The translations under genes were made by a program, and so were the position numbers. Shown here piece by piece: positions 1-8,447 of a stretch of 64,000 bases of DNA (the stretch's first letter is position 1; the number at the start of each line of letters is the position of its first letter). Below the pieces are notes generated by a model. The model made no database searches, had not been told where the DNA came from, and worked only from the letters and a program-made list of their open reading frames with translations. The stretch comes from a virus. The DNA lies in IMG/VR virus record IMGVR_UViG_3300042890_004141, positions 62,001 through 126,000 of that record; one strand, written 5' to 3'.

Positions 1-481
1 GCCATCTGATATTATCAGCTGAACCTGAAGCTGTTAATGATCCACTAGCATCTAATGAGCAAGAACTGTTCATTAATTTACCTTGTGAAATAGTATTTAA
101 TACTAAAGCTTCAGCTGCTGAGGCTGAGTTTAAAATAGATACTCCACCACCTGATCCACCAGTTACTGAACCTGTAGCGGTTGTAGCTGAAGTGAATGAA
201 CCACTCACTACTCGTGATACCAACAATGTCTCTCCACCGTTATTAAAATAGTTGAAAGCAGCAATTGAGGTGAAATAAGTGTAAACTTGGCTAGCACTTA
301 AAAAAGTAGTACCAAATTTATTCTGATAATCACTGTATGAAGTAACGATTGTAGGAATTTCTACAGGGCCTTTAACAGTAGGACCAATAAGAGCGGCTCC
401 TACAGTTACTGGCTGTTGGGTGATAAATGACTGATCGTTTTCAAGTGCGAGTACGCCAGGGGATATTAAAGTTTCTGCCAT
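1..481 (-). CDS. Tail sheath protein, gp18-like (3' end cut by window)
   Basis: Reading from an ATG at 481 gives 160 residues, open to the window edge. The N-terminus (MAETLISPGVLALENDQSF, then a stretch with VGAALIGPTVKGPVEIPTIV and SYSDYQNKFG) has the typical start of contractile-tail sheath proteins: a 'SPGV' opening, a GPT-KGP turn and a 'Y-DYQ-KFG' motif, followed by an 'AAFNYFNNGGETLLVSRV' strand. Sheath subunits polymerise around the tail tube and contract on infection. The C-terminal two thirds lie outside the window. It is last in the run of minus-strand genes and has the recurrent AATATTTATA-like element 30 bases upstream. The family call rests on the N-terminal pattern only. Confidence 0.82.
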   Translation of the reverse strand, partial: MAETLISPGVLALENDQSFITQQPVTVGAALIGPTVKGPVEIPTIVTSYSDYQNKFGTTFLSASQVYTYFTSIAAFNYFNNGGETLLVSRVVSGSFTSATTATGSVTGGSGGGVSILNSASAAEALVLNTISQGKLMNSSCSLDASGSLTASGSADNIRW

Positions 482-536
482 GTTTTAAAAATTAATGATT
501 TTTATTCTATGATAAATATCATAGAAAAAATCAAAA

Positions 537-788
537 TTAACCCACTACAGTAATTTCTCCCTTGTCCAAATCTATACTTCCGTTACCGTACTTAGATTGA
601 AGAGTATTGTTTAATGTAGCTTCTGAGTTCATAACTTCTACTAAAAGATTAGTTAATGTTTCTTTTTGTAAAGTTAATTCTTGGATTCTTATTTCAATAA
701 AACCAAAATCAGCCATTAACTGTTCTCTTTTCACTTTTAAATCCTTAATTGCTTGGATTTCTTCTTGTTCTAAAACTTTTGTTTCCAT
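537..788 (-). CDS. Small coiled-coil protein, paralogue of the 21905-22183 protein
   Basis: 83 residues, charged, predicted helical. Residues 1-58 form a long amphipathic coiled coil and end in a conserved tail, LQSKYGNGSIDLDKGE. The 92-residue protein at 21905-22183 has the same length, the same helix register and the same tail (LSDKYGAGTINIESGE), so the two are paralogues. One lies next to the sheath gene and the other next to the collagen-like fibre, which suggests a structural or assembly role near the tail. No enzyme motif is present and I cannot name a function. Confidence 0.7.
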   Translation of the reverse strand: METKVLEQEEIQAIKDLKVKREQLMADFGFIEIRIQELTLQKETLTNLLVEVMNSEATLNNTLQSKYGNGSIDLDKGEITVVG

Positions 789-798
789 ATGTTATTTT

Positions 799-1575
799 TT
801 AAATATAAGTTCCAATAAATGTAAAATCAACACCACCAGGAGCAGCACTTTCAAAAGTAATTGATGTATTATTACTTGTAAGAGCGGTCACCACTTGATT
901 AGATTGAGATACTGCTAATCCTAAAAATAAATTTTGATTTAATGTTTTGCCAGTTAAATCAACTGGGCTTACAGTTACTACAGCCTGATATGGAGGGGTT
1001 GTTGATGTTTTACCAGCTCCAGCAAACATTTTTAATATACCAGCTACTGCTACTACTGAACCACTAGGTACATAATAACTTGTATTACCTAAAGTTGAAG
1101 TAGATGTATCTGAAGTAGCAGCTGATACAGCATTAGAGGCTGAAACAGCATAAGAAGCAGTTCCTGCTACACTACCAGATAATGAACCTGTAATAGAGGT
1201 AAATTTACCTACTGAGCCTGAAACTGTCATTCCGCCTAGTCCACCTAGCACATTAAGAGAAGGATTGTAGTAAGGACCGTTAGTACCATCCGCTGCTAAT
1301 TGATAATAATCATCTAAAGCAGCTGTTGAGTTTTTAAATACTAATGTATATTCATTGTTTGTAGAAGCATTACTAGCTACAAATATTTTACTAGAAGAAA
1401 CAGCATTAGTAAAAAAACCACTACCTGTAGTCGCTCCAGAGAATGCAAATGAACCAGATAATGTTATGGCGTATCCCTCAGTACCAGTAAATGCGTCAAC
1501 TGATTGAGTTACTTGTCCGGGTAATATAACATTACCGTTAGATATACCTGATGTAGAGAGGGTTTTTAATGCCAT
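799..1575 (-). CDS. Tail fibre-type structural protein
   Basis: 258 residues, rich in Ser, Thr, Gly and Ala, with almost no charged residues, as in beta-rich phage fibre proteins. The N-terminal segment (LPGQVTQSVDAFTGTEGYAI, residues about 18-37) looks like a virion-attachment motif. The middle carries a SLSGSVAGTASYAVSASNA linker typical of fibre shafts. The C-terminal 60 residues (VTVSPVDLTGKTLNQNLF onward) look like a small globular beta domain. It follows the LamG adhesins with a 37-base gap holding a TATATTTATTA element. Fibre or fibre-associated protein is the best call; the exact role is unknown. Confidence 0.6.
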   Translation of the reverse strand: MALKTLSTSGISNGNVILPGQVTQSVDAFTGTEGYAITLSGSFAFSGATTGSGFFTNAVSSSKIFVASNASTNNEYTLVFKNSTAALDDYYQLAADGTNGPYYNPSLNVLGGLGGMTVSGSVGKFTSITGSLSGSVAGTASYAVSASNAVSAATSDTSTSTLGNTSYYVPSGSVVAVAGILKMFAGAGKTSTTPPYQAVVTVSPVDLTGKTLNQNLFLGLAVSQSNQVVTALTSNNTSITFESAAPGGVDFTFIGTYI

Positions 1576-1612
1576 ATGTTAATAAATATATGTTTTTTAG
1601 TTAAGTTTTAAA

Positions 1613-3982
1613 TTATAGTCCGAATCTTCCTTTGGTTGCATTATAGTTTTGAGCTATTTCGGTTGCAGATAATGCTCTGTTGTATATTCTAAAAGCAGCC
1701 ATCTTATTAGGAGCTTTATCATAAGAGGGTGTTGTAACTGCAGAAAGCTGGTAAGCGTTTCCGGTCATTAATTCAAATGTAGAAGCTATATTCATAGTAC
1801 TTGCTTGTTGAACTCCGTTAACAAACATTTTTACAGTAGTGCCGTCATAAGTCATACTGTATAGTTTAAAAGTTGCTGAAGGATTTAGTAAGTCTGAAGT
1901 AATTTCTGAATAACCAGCTCCGGGATTAATAGCTATCCTAAATCTAGCAGAAGACGTGTTCCCTACAAGGCCTATAAACGTGTTTCCACTCATTACCAAA
2001 TGTGGATATCCTCCAGTTGAATTACCTGTTAATTTACAGTAGTATTCTAAAGTTACAGCACTGAGAACTGGTTTATTACCAGTAACGGAGTCATCAATTC
2101 CATCAAAGTCGATACAACCACCGCTATCAATGTTAAAGCTAGGTCCATTAATTAAAGTACCGTTATTAGCATTTCCGCTTAAATCAGTCCATGTTGTTCC
2201 TGTTCCGGGGTATGAATCTTTATTAGCTGAATCTAAATTAATTATTAATCCGTTTGTTACTATTTGTTGGCCTTGGAATTTGTCTTTAGTTGCTTGATAG
2301 TTTTGTTGGACTTCTGATGCTGTGAGTGCTTTACTATATATTCTAGTGTTTGCAATTTTTCCATTAAATTCATATCCTCCTGCTCCCGTAAATCTTGCAA
2401 TATACAGAGGTACATTAGGTGTAGTGCCAGAAGATGTACCTGTTGTATTTTCCAGTACTCCATTTACATAAACTTTAGCTTGGTAATTTACACTAGCATC
2501 TACTGTTACAATAACATGAAACCAGGTATTAGGAGCTATTTGAGTAGTTGAAGGTAAATTAGTGTAAATCCATCCACTTCCATCTCCAAAATGTGAGTTA
2601 AAAAAACCATTTGATATTTCAAATCTAATTCCTAAATTCACATCTAGGATTACTTTTTGAGCTGTAGTATAAACATTAGGATTTAACCACATTTCTGTAC
2701 TCCAATTAGATAATGATGGGAAATTAGATGTTACAGCATAATCATCTACTCCATCAAAATTAATAATACCACCGTTTATATTATTAAAAGTAGGTCCGTT
2801 AGTCAATGTAGCACTAGCTACACTACCTGTTAAGTTATACCATGCTGTTCCTGATTTAGGATATGATACTAAATTATTAGCATCTACCATGAATACTAAT
2901 CCATCTTGAACAATATTACTTTGGAAATAGTTTTGTTTAACTTCTGAAAGTGATAATGCTTTAGAATATATTTTAGAATTATTTATATTACCCTGTCTAT
3001 AAGAATTATAAATATCACTTCCTATATAAGCTTTGGTAGCATTAGATGCTGTATAAGTTGTAATAGCAGAATTTGATGAGGCGATAGAAGTTCCGTTAAC
3101 ATATAAAGTCCCTGTGTACGATGCACCATTTTTACTCCATGTACCCACAACATGGAAAAATTTTCCTGTAGCTATATTTGTTGAAGTATAAGTAGTAGAA
3201 GAATCAATTAAGTAACTTTGAACAGTGGTATCTATCTGCCAATAAAAACTACCATTTTGTAATCCGTTTCTCCATTGACCTAAAGTTATATGAGCATAAT
3301 TGCCTGATGGATAGTTTATGTCATTTACAGACATTAATGTATGATAAGCATTATCATTAGTTGTTGTACTACATAACATTTCGAATGTAATATCCTGATT
3401 ATTAAAGGTAGTAGGAGCTATATTAGTTATACTACACGTAACAAAATCATCAACACCATCTAAAAAAATAGTTCCTAAGGAAGAATTAAAAGTAGGACCG
3501 TTAATTAAAGAGCCGTTATTTCCAAAACCACTTGCGTCATACCAACTAGTTCCTGTTTGTGGATATGATGTAGGTTGATTAGCATCAACATACAAAACTA
3601 ACTCATCAGCATCAATCCTAGGAATAGGATTATCCGAGTTATTAATAAAGAAATTATTTGTTACAACCCAGTTATAAGCACTACCTGTTGTAGTAAAGTT
3701 TCTAGGAGAACCCGGTAATGTATTAGCGGCATAAACAATATTTGCCGAACTGTTATTATAAGCCGGATAAAATAAAGGTTTACCTGCCGGTCCTCTACCT
3801 AAACTAGTTGAATTACCTATAAAGATAACATTGTTTTCTGCCGGTACTTCACTCATCCAAGATAGTCCTCCAAAACCTCCTCTGTAGTTACGCTGTTGTC
3901 CATCAACAACATATGAGATACTGTTTTCTTGTATACTACCTGATACTGGTGTTCCGGGGTTATATGATACTGGTTGTGGCAT
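1613..3982 (-). CDS. Adhesin with three LamG/concanavalin-like domains
   Basis: 789 residues. An N-terminal domain (about 1-127, starting MPQPVSYNPGTPVSGSI) is shared with the 4243-6651 and 8447-10183 proteins and probably anchors it to the virion. Three laminin-G-type jelly-roll domains follow (about 128-352, 353-570, 577-789). Each opens with a 'VDAN-SYP-TGTSWYDASG-GNNGSLINGPTF' strand pair, carries 'DGVDDF/Y', and ends with an 'IYSKALSLSEVKQNY' motif. Such domains bind sugars or cell-surface polymers, so receptor binding is inferred. The 3989-4240 gene lies 6 bases upstream. The protein has no signal peptide, as expected for a virion protein. Confidence 0.8.
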   Translation of the reverse strand: MPQPVSYNPGTPVSGSIQENSISYVVDGQQRNYRGGFGGLSWMSEVPAENNVIFIGNSTSLGRGPAGKPLFYPAYNNSSANIVYAANTLPGSPRNFTTTGSAYNWVVTNNFFINNSDNPIPRIDADELVLYVDANQPTSYPQTGTSWYDASGFGNNGSLINGPTFNSSLGTIFLDGVDDFVTCSITNIAPTTFNNQDITFEMLCSTTTNDNAYHTLMSVNDINYPSGNYAHITLGQWRNGLQNGSFYWQIDTTVQSYLIDSSTTYTSTNIATGKFFHVVGTWSKNGASYTGTLYVNGTSIASSNSAITTYTASNATKAYIGSDIYNSYRQGNINNSKIYSKALSLSEVKQNYFQSNIVQDGLVFMVDANNLVSYPKSGTAWYNLTGSVASATLTNGPTFNNINGGIINFDGVDDYAVTSNFPSLSNWSTEMWLNPNVYTTAQKVILDVNLGIRFEISNGFFNSHFGDGSGWIYTNLPSTTQIAPNTWFHVIVTVDASVNYQAKVYVNGVLENTTGTSSGTTPNVPLYIARFTGAGGYEFNGKIANTRIYSKALTASEVQQNYQATKDKFQGQQIVTNGLIINLDSANKDSYPGTGTTWTDLSGNANNGTLINGPSFNIDSGGCIDFDGIDDSVTGNKPVLSAVTLEYYCKLTGNSTGGYPHLVMSGNTFIGLVGNTSSARFRIAINPGAGYSEITSDLLNPSATFKLYSMTYDGTTVKMFVNGVQQASTMNIASTFELMTGNAYQLSAVTTPSYDKAPNKMAAFRIYNRALSATEIAQNYNATKGRFGL

Positions 3983-3988
3983 TTAGTT

Positions 3989-4240
3989 TTAGTAATATAA
4001 AGATCCAGTTATTATCCATTCTGGTTGAGAAAGAATAACTAAAGCTTCATTATAATTATAAGGACCTTGTTTGGTATTTAAAGCATTAACTGAAGAGGGT
4101 ATCTCTCCAAGCCATCTGACTGTTGATAAGGATTCATTTTGAGTTTTTCTAGTAGTAGATGGTGAAATTTCTTCTACTTGAGAATAATCAATAGTTCCTA
4201 TTTCAGAAGTGTTAAATATTATATAAGTTGATTCTTCCAT
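3989..4240 (-). CDS. Small fibre-cassette protein, paralogue of the 6656-6937 protein
   Basis: 83 residues. It shares with the 6656-6937 protein the order 'IIFN-SE/TE', 'IDY/FxQV-E', 'TxRK', 'SSV-AL-TK', 'Y-Y-EAL-IL', 'PEW'. Each copy sits immediately upstream of a triple-LamG adhesin gene, so the pair [small protein + adhesin] occurs twice. That placement suggests an adapter or chaperone for the adhesin, but the sequence does not prove it. It lacks Cys, membrane segments and catalytic motifs. Confidence 0.68.
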   Translation of the reverse strand: MEESTYIIFNTSEIGTIDYSQVEEISPSTTRKTQNESLSTVRWLGEIPSSVNALNTKQGPYNYNEALVILSQPEWIITGSLYY

Positions 4241-4242
4241 AA

Positions 4243-6651
4243 TTAAACTCCATATTGAGATTTAATAGCATTATAATTTTGAGTTACTTCTGTTGATGAT
4301 AAAGTTCGATTATATAACCGACATATTCCCATCTTTCCAGCCCAAGCTGGCCTATCATCTGTGATTACTCCTCCTCCAATATCTAATCTTCCAGAACTGT
4401 ATAATGTAATATTTGGAGTTGGAGAAACAGTAACATTAACTATTAAATTATTATTTAAATAACATCTTAAATTACTTGATGAAGGATTGTAAGTTTCAAC
4501 ATAATGAAAATTATTTCCAAATCCTACATTGCTTGAAAAATTAGGAACCATTACATAATCATTACCAAAATAATATTTATATAAACCATCAGCTCCAACA
4601 TTATAATATATACCGTTAGATTGATTGGGATTTTGTTGGCCATAAGCAAATAAATGCCAGTTATTGCCATTGTTTAGCATATTAGCTACAATCTCAATAC
4701 TATAATTAGGATTTCCTGTAGGTAAGCTTGTAGTAGTATCTGTTCTAAAGAAGTAGTCAGTATCACTATTTGTAGGATTCCAATTAAACATACCTCCACC
4801 GGGTACTTGGTTCCAATTTATTTGTGAATTACCATTAGTTCCACCGACAGGATTTTGTAACCATGCTACATTATTTCCATTTCCTGAAATATCATACCAT
4901 GTTGTTCCTGTTCCTGGGTATGAATCTAAATTGTCTGCTTCTAAATTAAGTACTAATCCGTTTGTTACTGGGCCAGCTGGTGTTTCAAATCTGTATTGTT
5001 CAGCTTGATAGTTTTGGAGGATTTCGGATGCGGAGAGTGCTTTATTGTATATTTTAGTATTGGCTACAGTACCATCAAAATATCTTCCTGAGATATTTAT
5101 TCTTCCAATATCTAATTGGACTGTAGTGTTACTATTTGTATTTGCTCCAGCACCAGAGGATACTAAAACCCCATCAACATATATTTCAGCAGTTGTTGCT
5201 CCTGTTCTTTGACATGATATATGCCTCCAGGCTCCATTATTTACAGATGTTGTAGATATTAAAAACGCACCTCCATCCCAGCCAAAACCAACATATCTAT
5301 TTGTAGGACTTAATTGAATCCATAATCCTGTACCAGCTGCATCATCATATTTAGAAACAACTCCCATATAGTCACTTGAACTTTGATTAGAAGTTTTTAT
5401 CCAACAAGAAACATTAAAGTTTCCTGTTCCAAAATCTAAACCTGTAGAACCAAAATTAACATAGTCATCTGTACCATCAAATACAATTGAACCACCATTG
5501 TTTATGTTAAAAGTAGGTCCATTAGTTAATGCACCATTACCTACACTACCTGTTAAATTATACCACGCTGTTCCTGATTTAGGGTATGATACTATATTAT
5601 TAGCATCTACAGCAAATACTAGACCGTCTGTGACTATTGGTGCTCCAAAATAGTTTTGTTTGACTTGAGCTTCTGTTAAAGCTCTAGGATAAACTTGAGT
5701 GTTTGCTATACTTCCATTAAAGTGATATCCTGTAGTTGAACCATTATACCAACTACCAATTCTTTCACCGTTATTATTGACTTGGATTGTGGCATTATAT
5801 GTTGTTGATAAAACATTAGTACCGTTGATATACATTTTTGCAACACTACCATCATAAGTAACAATAGTGTTATACCATCTATTTGCTATAAAATAAGTTG
5901 AACTACCAACTTGGAAATCTTGCATTCCAATCCCATTAAACATAAACCTTAATTTAAAAGTAGGATTTTCAAAAAATAAAGCATATTGAGTATTCACATA
6001 TCCTTTTTCAAATAAAAATCCATTTTGTGATGCTAATGCTGGAGAAAAAGTACTACTAACTGTAATACTGTCACTATTTAATGCTGTGTCATTAGGGAAG
6101 TTTACATAATCATCAGTACCGTCAAAAGCAAAATATCCATTTGAATTCCATGTAGGACTATTAGTTAAAGTTCCATTTGTGCCTTTCCCACTTAAATCTC
6201 TCCAGTTAGTCCCTGTTTGTGGATATGAAGACATTTTAGAAGCATCTACATCAAATGCTAAACTATCAGCATCTACTCCCTCAAATGGATCATTTGACTC
6301 TAAAATAAAATAACCTCTAGCATTTATTAAATCGTTTAATGCAACATTGGCATCAGAATAATTACCCGGTGAACCAGGTATACGATTAGCCGTATATAAA
6401 ATAGCTGCCGAACCTGTTCCATTACAAGAATAAAACAATGGTACTGCTAGACTAGGATTACCTTCAAACCCTTGAGTATAAGTGTCTGTTACAAAAACAA
6501 TTGGGGCAGCACCGTCTGCCGAAGGTACCCATTTTTTAGAAGCAAAGGTAGTATAGTCCCTATTACCACTGTCTACAGTGTAATTAACATTACCTCCCCT
6601 GATGCTTCCTGATAAAGGACCAGAAGCATTATATGCTATAGGTCTAGACAT
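4243..6651 (-). CDS. Adhesin with three LamG/concanavalin-like domains
   Basis: 802 residues, same plan as the 1613-3982 protein: N-terminal anchor domain (about 1-128), then LamG domains at about 129-340, 341-555 and 565-802. Diagnostic segments are 'YPQTGTNWRDLSGKGTNGTL', 'FDGTDDYVNF' (twice) and 'VYPRALTEAQVKQNYFG'. The linker before the third domain, RFETPAGPVTNGLVLNLEAD, matches the start of the separate protein at 6963-8447, which is key to seeing that gene as a split piece. The third domain is the most divergent and may carry a different binding specificity. Probable receptor-binding protein. Confidence 0.8.
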   Translation of the reverse strand: MSRPIAYNASGPLSGSIRGGNVNYTVDSGNRDYTTFASKKWVPSADGAAPIVFVTDTYTQGFEGNPSLAVPLFYSCNGTGSAAILYTANRIPGSPGNYSDANVALNDLINARGYFILESNDPFEGVDADSLAFDVDASKMSSYPQTGTNWRDLSGKGTNGTLTNSPTWNSNGYFAFDGTDDYVNFPNDTALNSDSITVSSTFSPALASQNGFLFEKGYVNTQYALFFENPTFKLRFMFNGIGMQDFQVGSSTYFIANRWYNTIVTYDGSVAKMYINGTNVLSTTYNATIQVNNNGERIGSWYNGSTTGYHFNGSIANTQVYPRALTEAQVKQNYFGAPIVTDGLVFAVDANNIVSYPKSGTAWYNLTGSVGNGALTNGPTFNINNGGSIVFDGTDDYVNFGSTGLDFGTGNFNVSCWIKTSNQSSSDYMGVVSKYDDAAGTGLWIQLSPTNRYVGFGWDGGAFLISTTSVNNGAWRHISCQRTGATTAEIYVDGVLVSSGAGANTNSNTTVQLDIGRINISGRYFDGTVANTKIYNKALSASEILQNYQAEQYRFETPAGPVTNGLVLNLEADNLDSYPGTGTTWYDISGNGNNVAWLQNPVGGTNGNSQINWNQVPGGGMFNWNPTNSDTDYFFRTDTTTSLPTGNPNYSIEIVANMLNNGNNWHLFAYGQQNPNQSNGIYYNVGADGLYKYYFGNDYVMVPNFSSNVGFGNNFHYVETYNPSSSNLRCYLNNNLIVNVTVSPTPNITLYSSGRLDIGGGVITDDRPAWAGKMGICRLYNRTLSSTEVTQNYNAIKSQYGV

Positions 6652-6655
6652 TTAA

Positions 6656-6937
6656 TTAAGCTGCTGAACCTGAAGGGAATGGATTAGGATCTGTCCATTC
6701 TGGAGTTGCTAAAATAGTTAAAATCTCATCGTATGTGTATTCGATTGATTTTGTAGTTAAAGCAGCAACTGATGAAGGTTGAGGCATATCGTATTTAACG
6801 AATGTTTGAGTTTTATCAACTGATTTACGAACTGTATCAATTGAGGTTTCATAGACTTGATTAAAGTCGATTAAAGGAAGTTCTGTAACGTTAAAAATTA
6901 CAAAGCGTCTGTTTGCGTATTCTTCTTGTGTTGTCAT
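6656..6937 (-). CDS. Small fibre-cassette protein, paralogue of the 3989-4240 protein
   Basis: 93 residues. The core is 'RFVIFNVTELPLIDFNQVYE' followed by TSIDTVRKSVDKTQTFVKY and 'YTYDEILTILATPEWTDPNP'. The pattern (FN-SEL, IDFxQV-ETS, DTVRKSVD, ILxTPxWTD) is one I associate with small proteins encoded beside tail fibres in marine and freshwater T4-like phages. It begins 13 bases after an exact TATAAATATT box (plus-strand spelling) and lies 4 bases before the next adhesin gene. Function unknown; possibly an assembly helper. Confidence 0.68.
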   Translation of the reverse strand: MTTQEEYANRRFVIFNVTELPLIDFNQVYETSIDTVRKSVDKTQTFVKYDMPQPSSVAALTTKSIEYTYDEILTILATPEWTDPNPFPSGSAA

Positions 6938-6950
6938 TTTATTATTTTGT

Positions 6951-6960
6951 TATAAATATT
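6951..6960 (-). promoter_or_regulatory. AATATTTATA box upstream of 6937 start
   Basis: Exact 10-base copy (plus strand TATAAATATT) 13 bases before the ATG, in a 25-base gap between genes. See the finding on this recurrent element. Confidence 0.45.
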
Positions 6961-6962
6961 AA

Positions 6963-8447
6963 TTATAAACCAAATCTTGCTTTTTGTGCATTGTAGTTTT
7001 GAAGAACCTCAGCAGCTGATAGACCTCTACTATAGACTCTTAAAGTAGATAAATTCCCTGGAAAGGCATAAGATGAATTTGAGCTAAACCCAGGACCATC
7101 AAAACTTGAATTTGTAGATGTTGCTGATGTTGAAGTTATTAGTTGTCCATTAATATATAATGAAGCTGTGCCTCCGGTTAGATTACCGGTGTATGATAAT
7201 AAAAGTTGCCTCCAGGTACTGTCCCCAAGATTAATTGTATGAGTTAAACTTACAAATGTTCTTGTCCCATTAATAAAGTTCAAACAACGTAGTGTGTTAG
7301 GTGTATAATAAACAGCGTGACATCCTGGGGTGTCAATAGTACCTGTTCCATATTTTAGTAATTCAACTTGTTTATTGGTTGTTTGTTTGAACCACATTTC
7401 TAAAGTGCTTCCATTATTTAAAGTTCCCCCAGCTATTGTAACAAAATCATCACTACCATCAAATGTTAAAGTACCCCCATTTTGATAAGAATTAAACCCT
7501 ATTCCATTAACTAACGTTCCATTATTACTATTCCCACTTACATCATTCCACAAATATGGTGTAAACGTTCCACTAGTGGTAAATGTATGGATTGTGTATC
7601 CGTTTAGGTATGTAATTGTACCTCCGGTTGCTGCTGGGAGACCTGGGTAACGTACTATAACTATGCCTGAGCCACCGTTACCACCACTTCCACCACCACC
7701 ACCAGAGTTTCCTCCTCCGCCACCACCAGTATTGGCAGTAGCAGCAAACCCATTTACATTAATTCCACCAGCACCATTACCTCCACCACCAAGTCCTCCT
7801 GTGCCTCCTGGTGGGTTTGGGTATGTTCCACCACCTCCACCCCCTGCGTAATAAGTAGAGGTTCCTGAAATAGAATATGCATTTCCATTCCCACCATTAC
7901 CAGCTGTACTCCCATTGGCATTTTGACCAGTTTGTCCAGCTCCACCACCACCACCAGCACCACCACTAGTAGTATTTGGGTCTCCTATACCACCGTTAAA
8001 TCCTTGCCCAGCCGTTCCTAAACCGAAGATTGTACGTTCACTACTAACCCAACCTCCAGCTCCTCCTCCTGAGCCACCATTCTTTACAGGACCATAAACA
8101 TAAGCTCCGGATCCATTAGCTCCTCCTCCACCTCCAATAGCAGTGAGTGAACCAAATACAGAATTATTTCCACTTGTACTTTGACCAGCAGGAGGTCCAC
8201 CAGATCCACCAGCACCAACAGTTACAGTAATAGCAGCGGCATTAGTTAATTGATAAGCACTGTTATATATTAAACCACCAGCACCTCCGCCACCACCAAA
8301 GTCAAATCCACCTCCACCACCACCAGCAACAACTAATACCTCAACATATGGAGGTTGTGAGCGAGTGTATGAATCCGGATCGCCTGCATCTAGGTTTAAT
8401 ACTAAACCATTTGTTACTATACCTTGTGGACCTTCAAATCTACTCAT
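6963..8447 (-). CDS. LamG adhesin fragment with a glycine-rich domain nested inside
   Basis: 494 residues. Residues 1-27 (MSRFEGPQGIVTNGLVLNLD onward) match the inter-domain linker and first strand of the last LamG domain in the two triple-LamG proteins. The LamG fold resumes at residue 298 (YLWNDVSGNSNNGTLVNG) and runs to the end (VYSRGLSAAEVLQNYNAQ). Between them is a glycine-rich domain of about 270 residues (VEVLVVAGGGGGG to GGSGIVIVRY, then GYTIHTFTTSGTFTP). Its ATG overlaps the stop of the upstream adhesin gene (TAATG at 8445-8449), so the two genes look like one triple-LamG gene split in two. It has no N-terminal anchor domain of its own. Confidence 0.75.
   Translation of the reverse strand: MSRFEGPQGIVTNGLVLNLDAGDPDSYTRSQPPYVEVLVVAGGGGGGFDFGGGGGAGGLIYNSAYQLTNAAAITVTVGAGGSGGPPAGQSTSGNNSVFGSLTAIGGGGGANGSGAYVYGPVKNGGSGGGAGGWVSSERTIFGLGTAGQGFNGGIGDPNTTSGGAGGGGGAGQTGQNANGSTAGNGGNGNAYSISGTSTYYAGGGGGGTYPNPPGGTGGLGGGGNGAGGINVNGFAATANTGGGGGGNSGGGGGSGGNGGSGIVIVRYPGLPAATGGTITYLNGYTIHTFTTSGTFTPYLWNDVSGNSNNGTLVNGIGFNSYQNGGTLTFDGSDDFVTIAGGTLNNGSTLEMWFKQTTNKQVELLKYGTGTIDTPGCHAVYYTPNTLRCLNFINGTRTFVSLTHTINLGDSTWRQLLLSYTGNLTGGTASLYINGQLITSTSATSTNSSFDGPGFSSNSSYAFPGNLSTLRVYSRGLSAAEVLQNYNAQKARFGL

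Noticed and set aside
511-530. Hairpin CTATGAT/ATCATAG before the sheath gene as a terminator
   Set aside because: Stem is AT-rich and not followed by a T tract in the direction of transcription; it coincides with an AATATTTATA-like element.
7663-7851. Plus-strand proline-rich frame
   Set aside because: It is the complement of the poly-glycine domain of the 6963-8447 adhesin.
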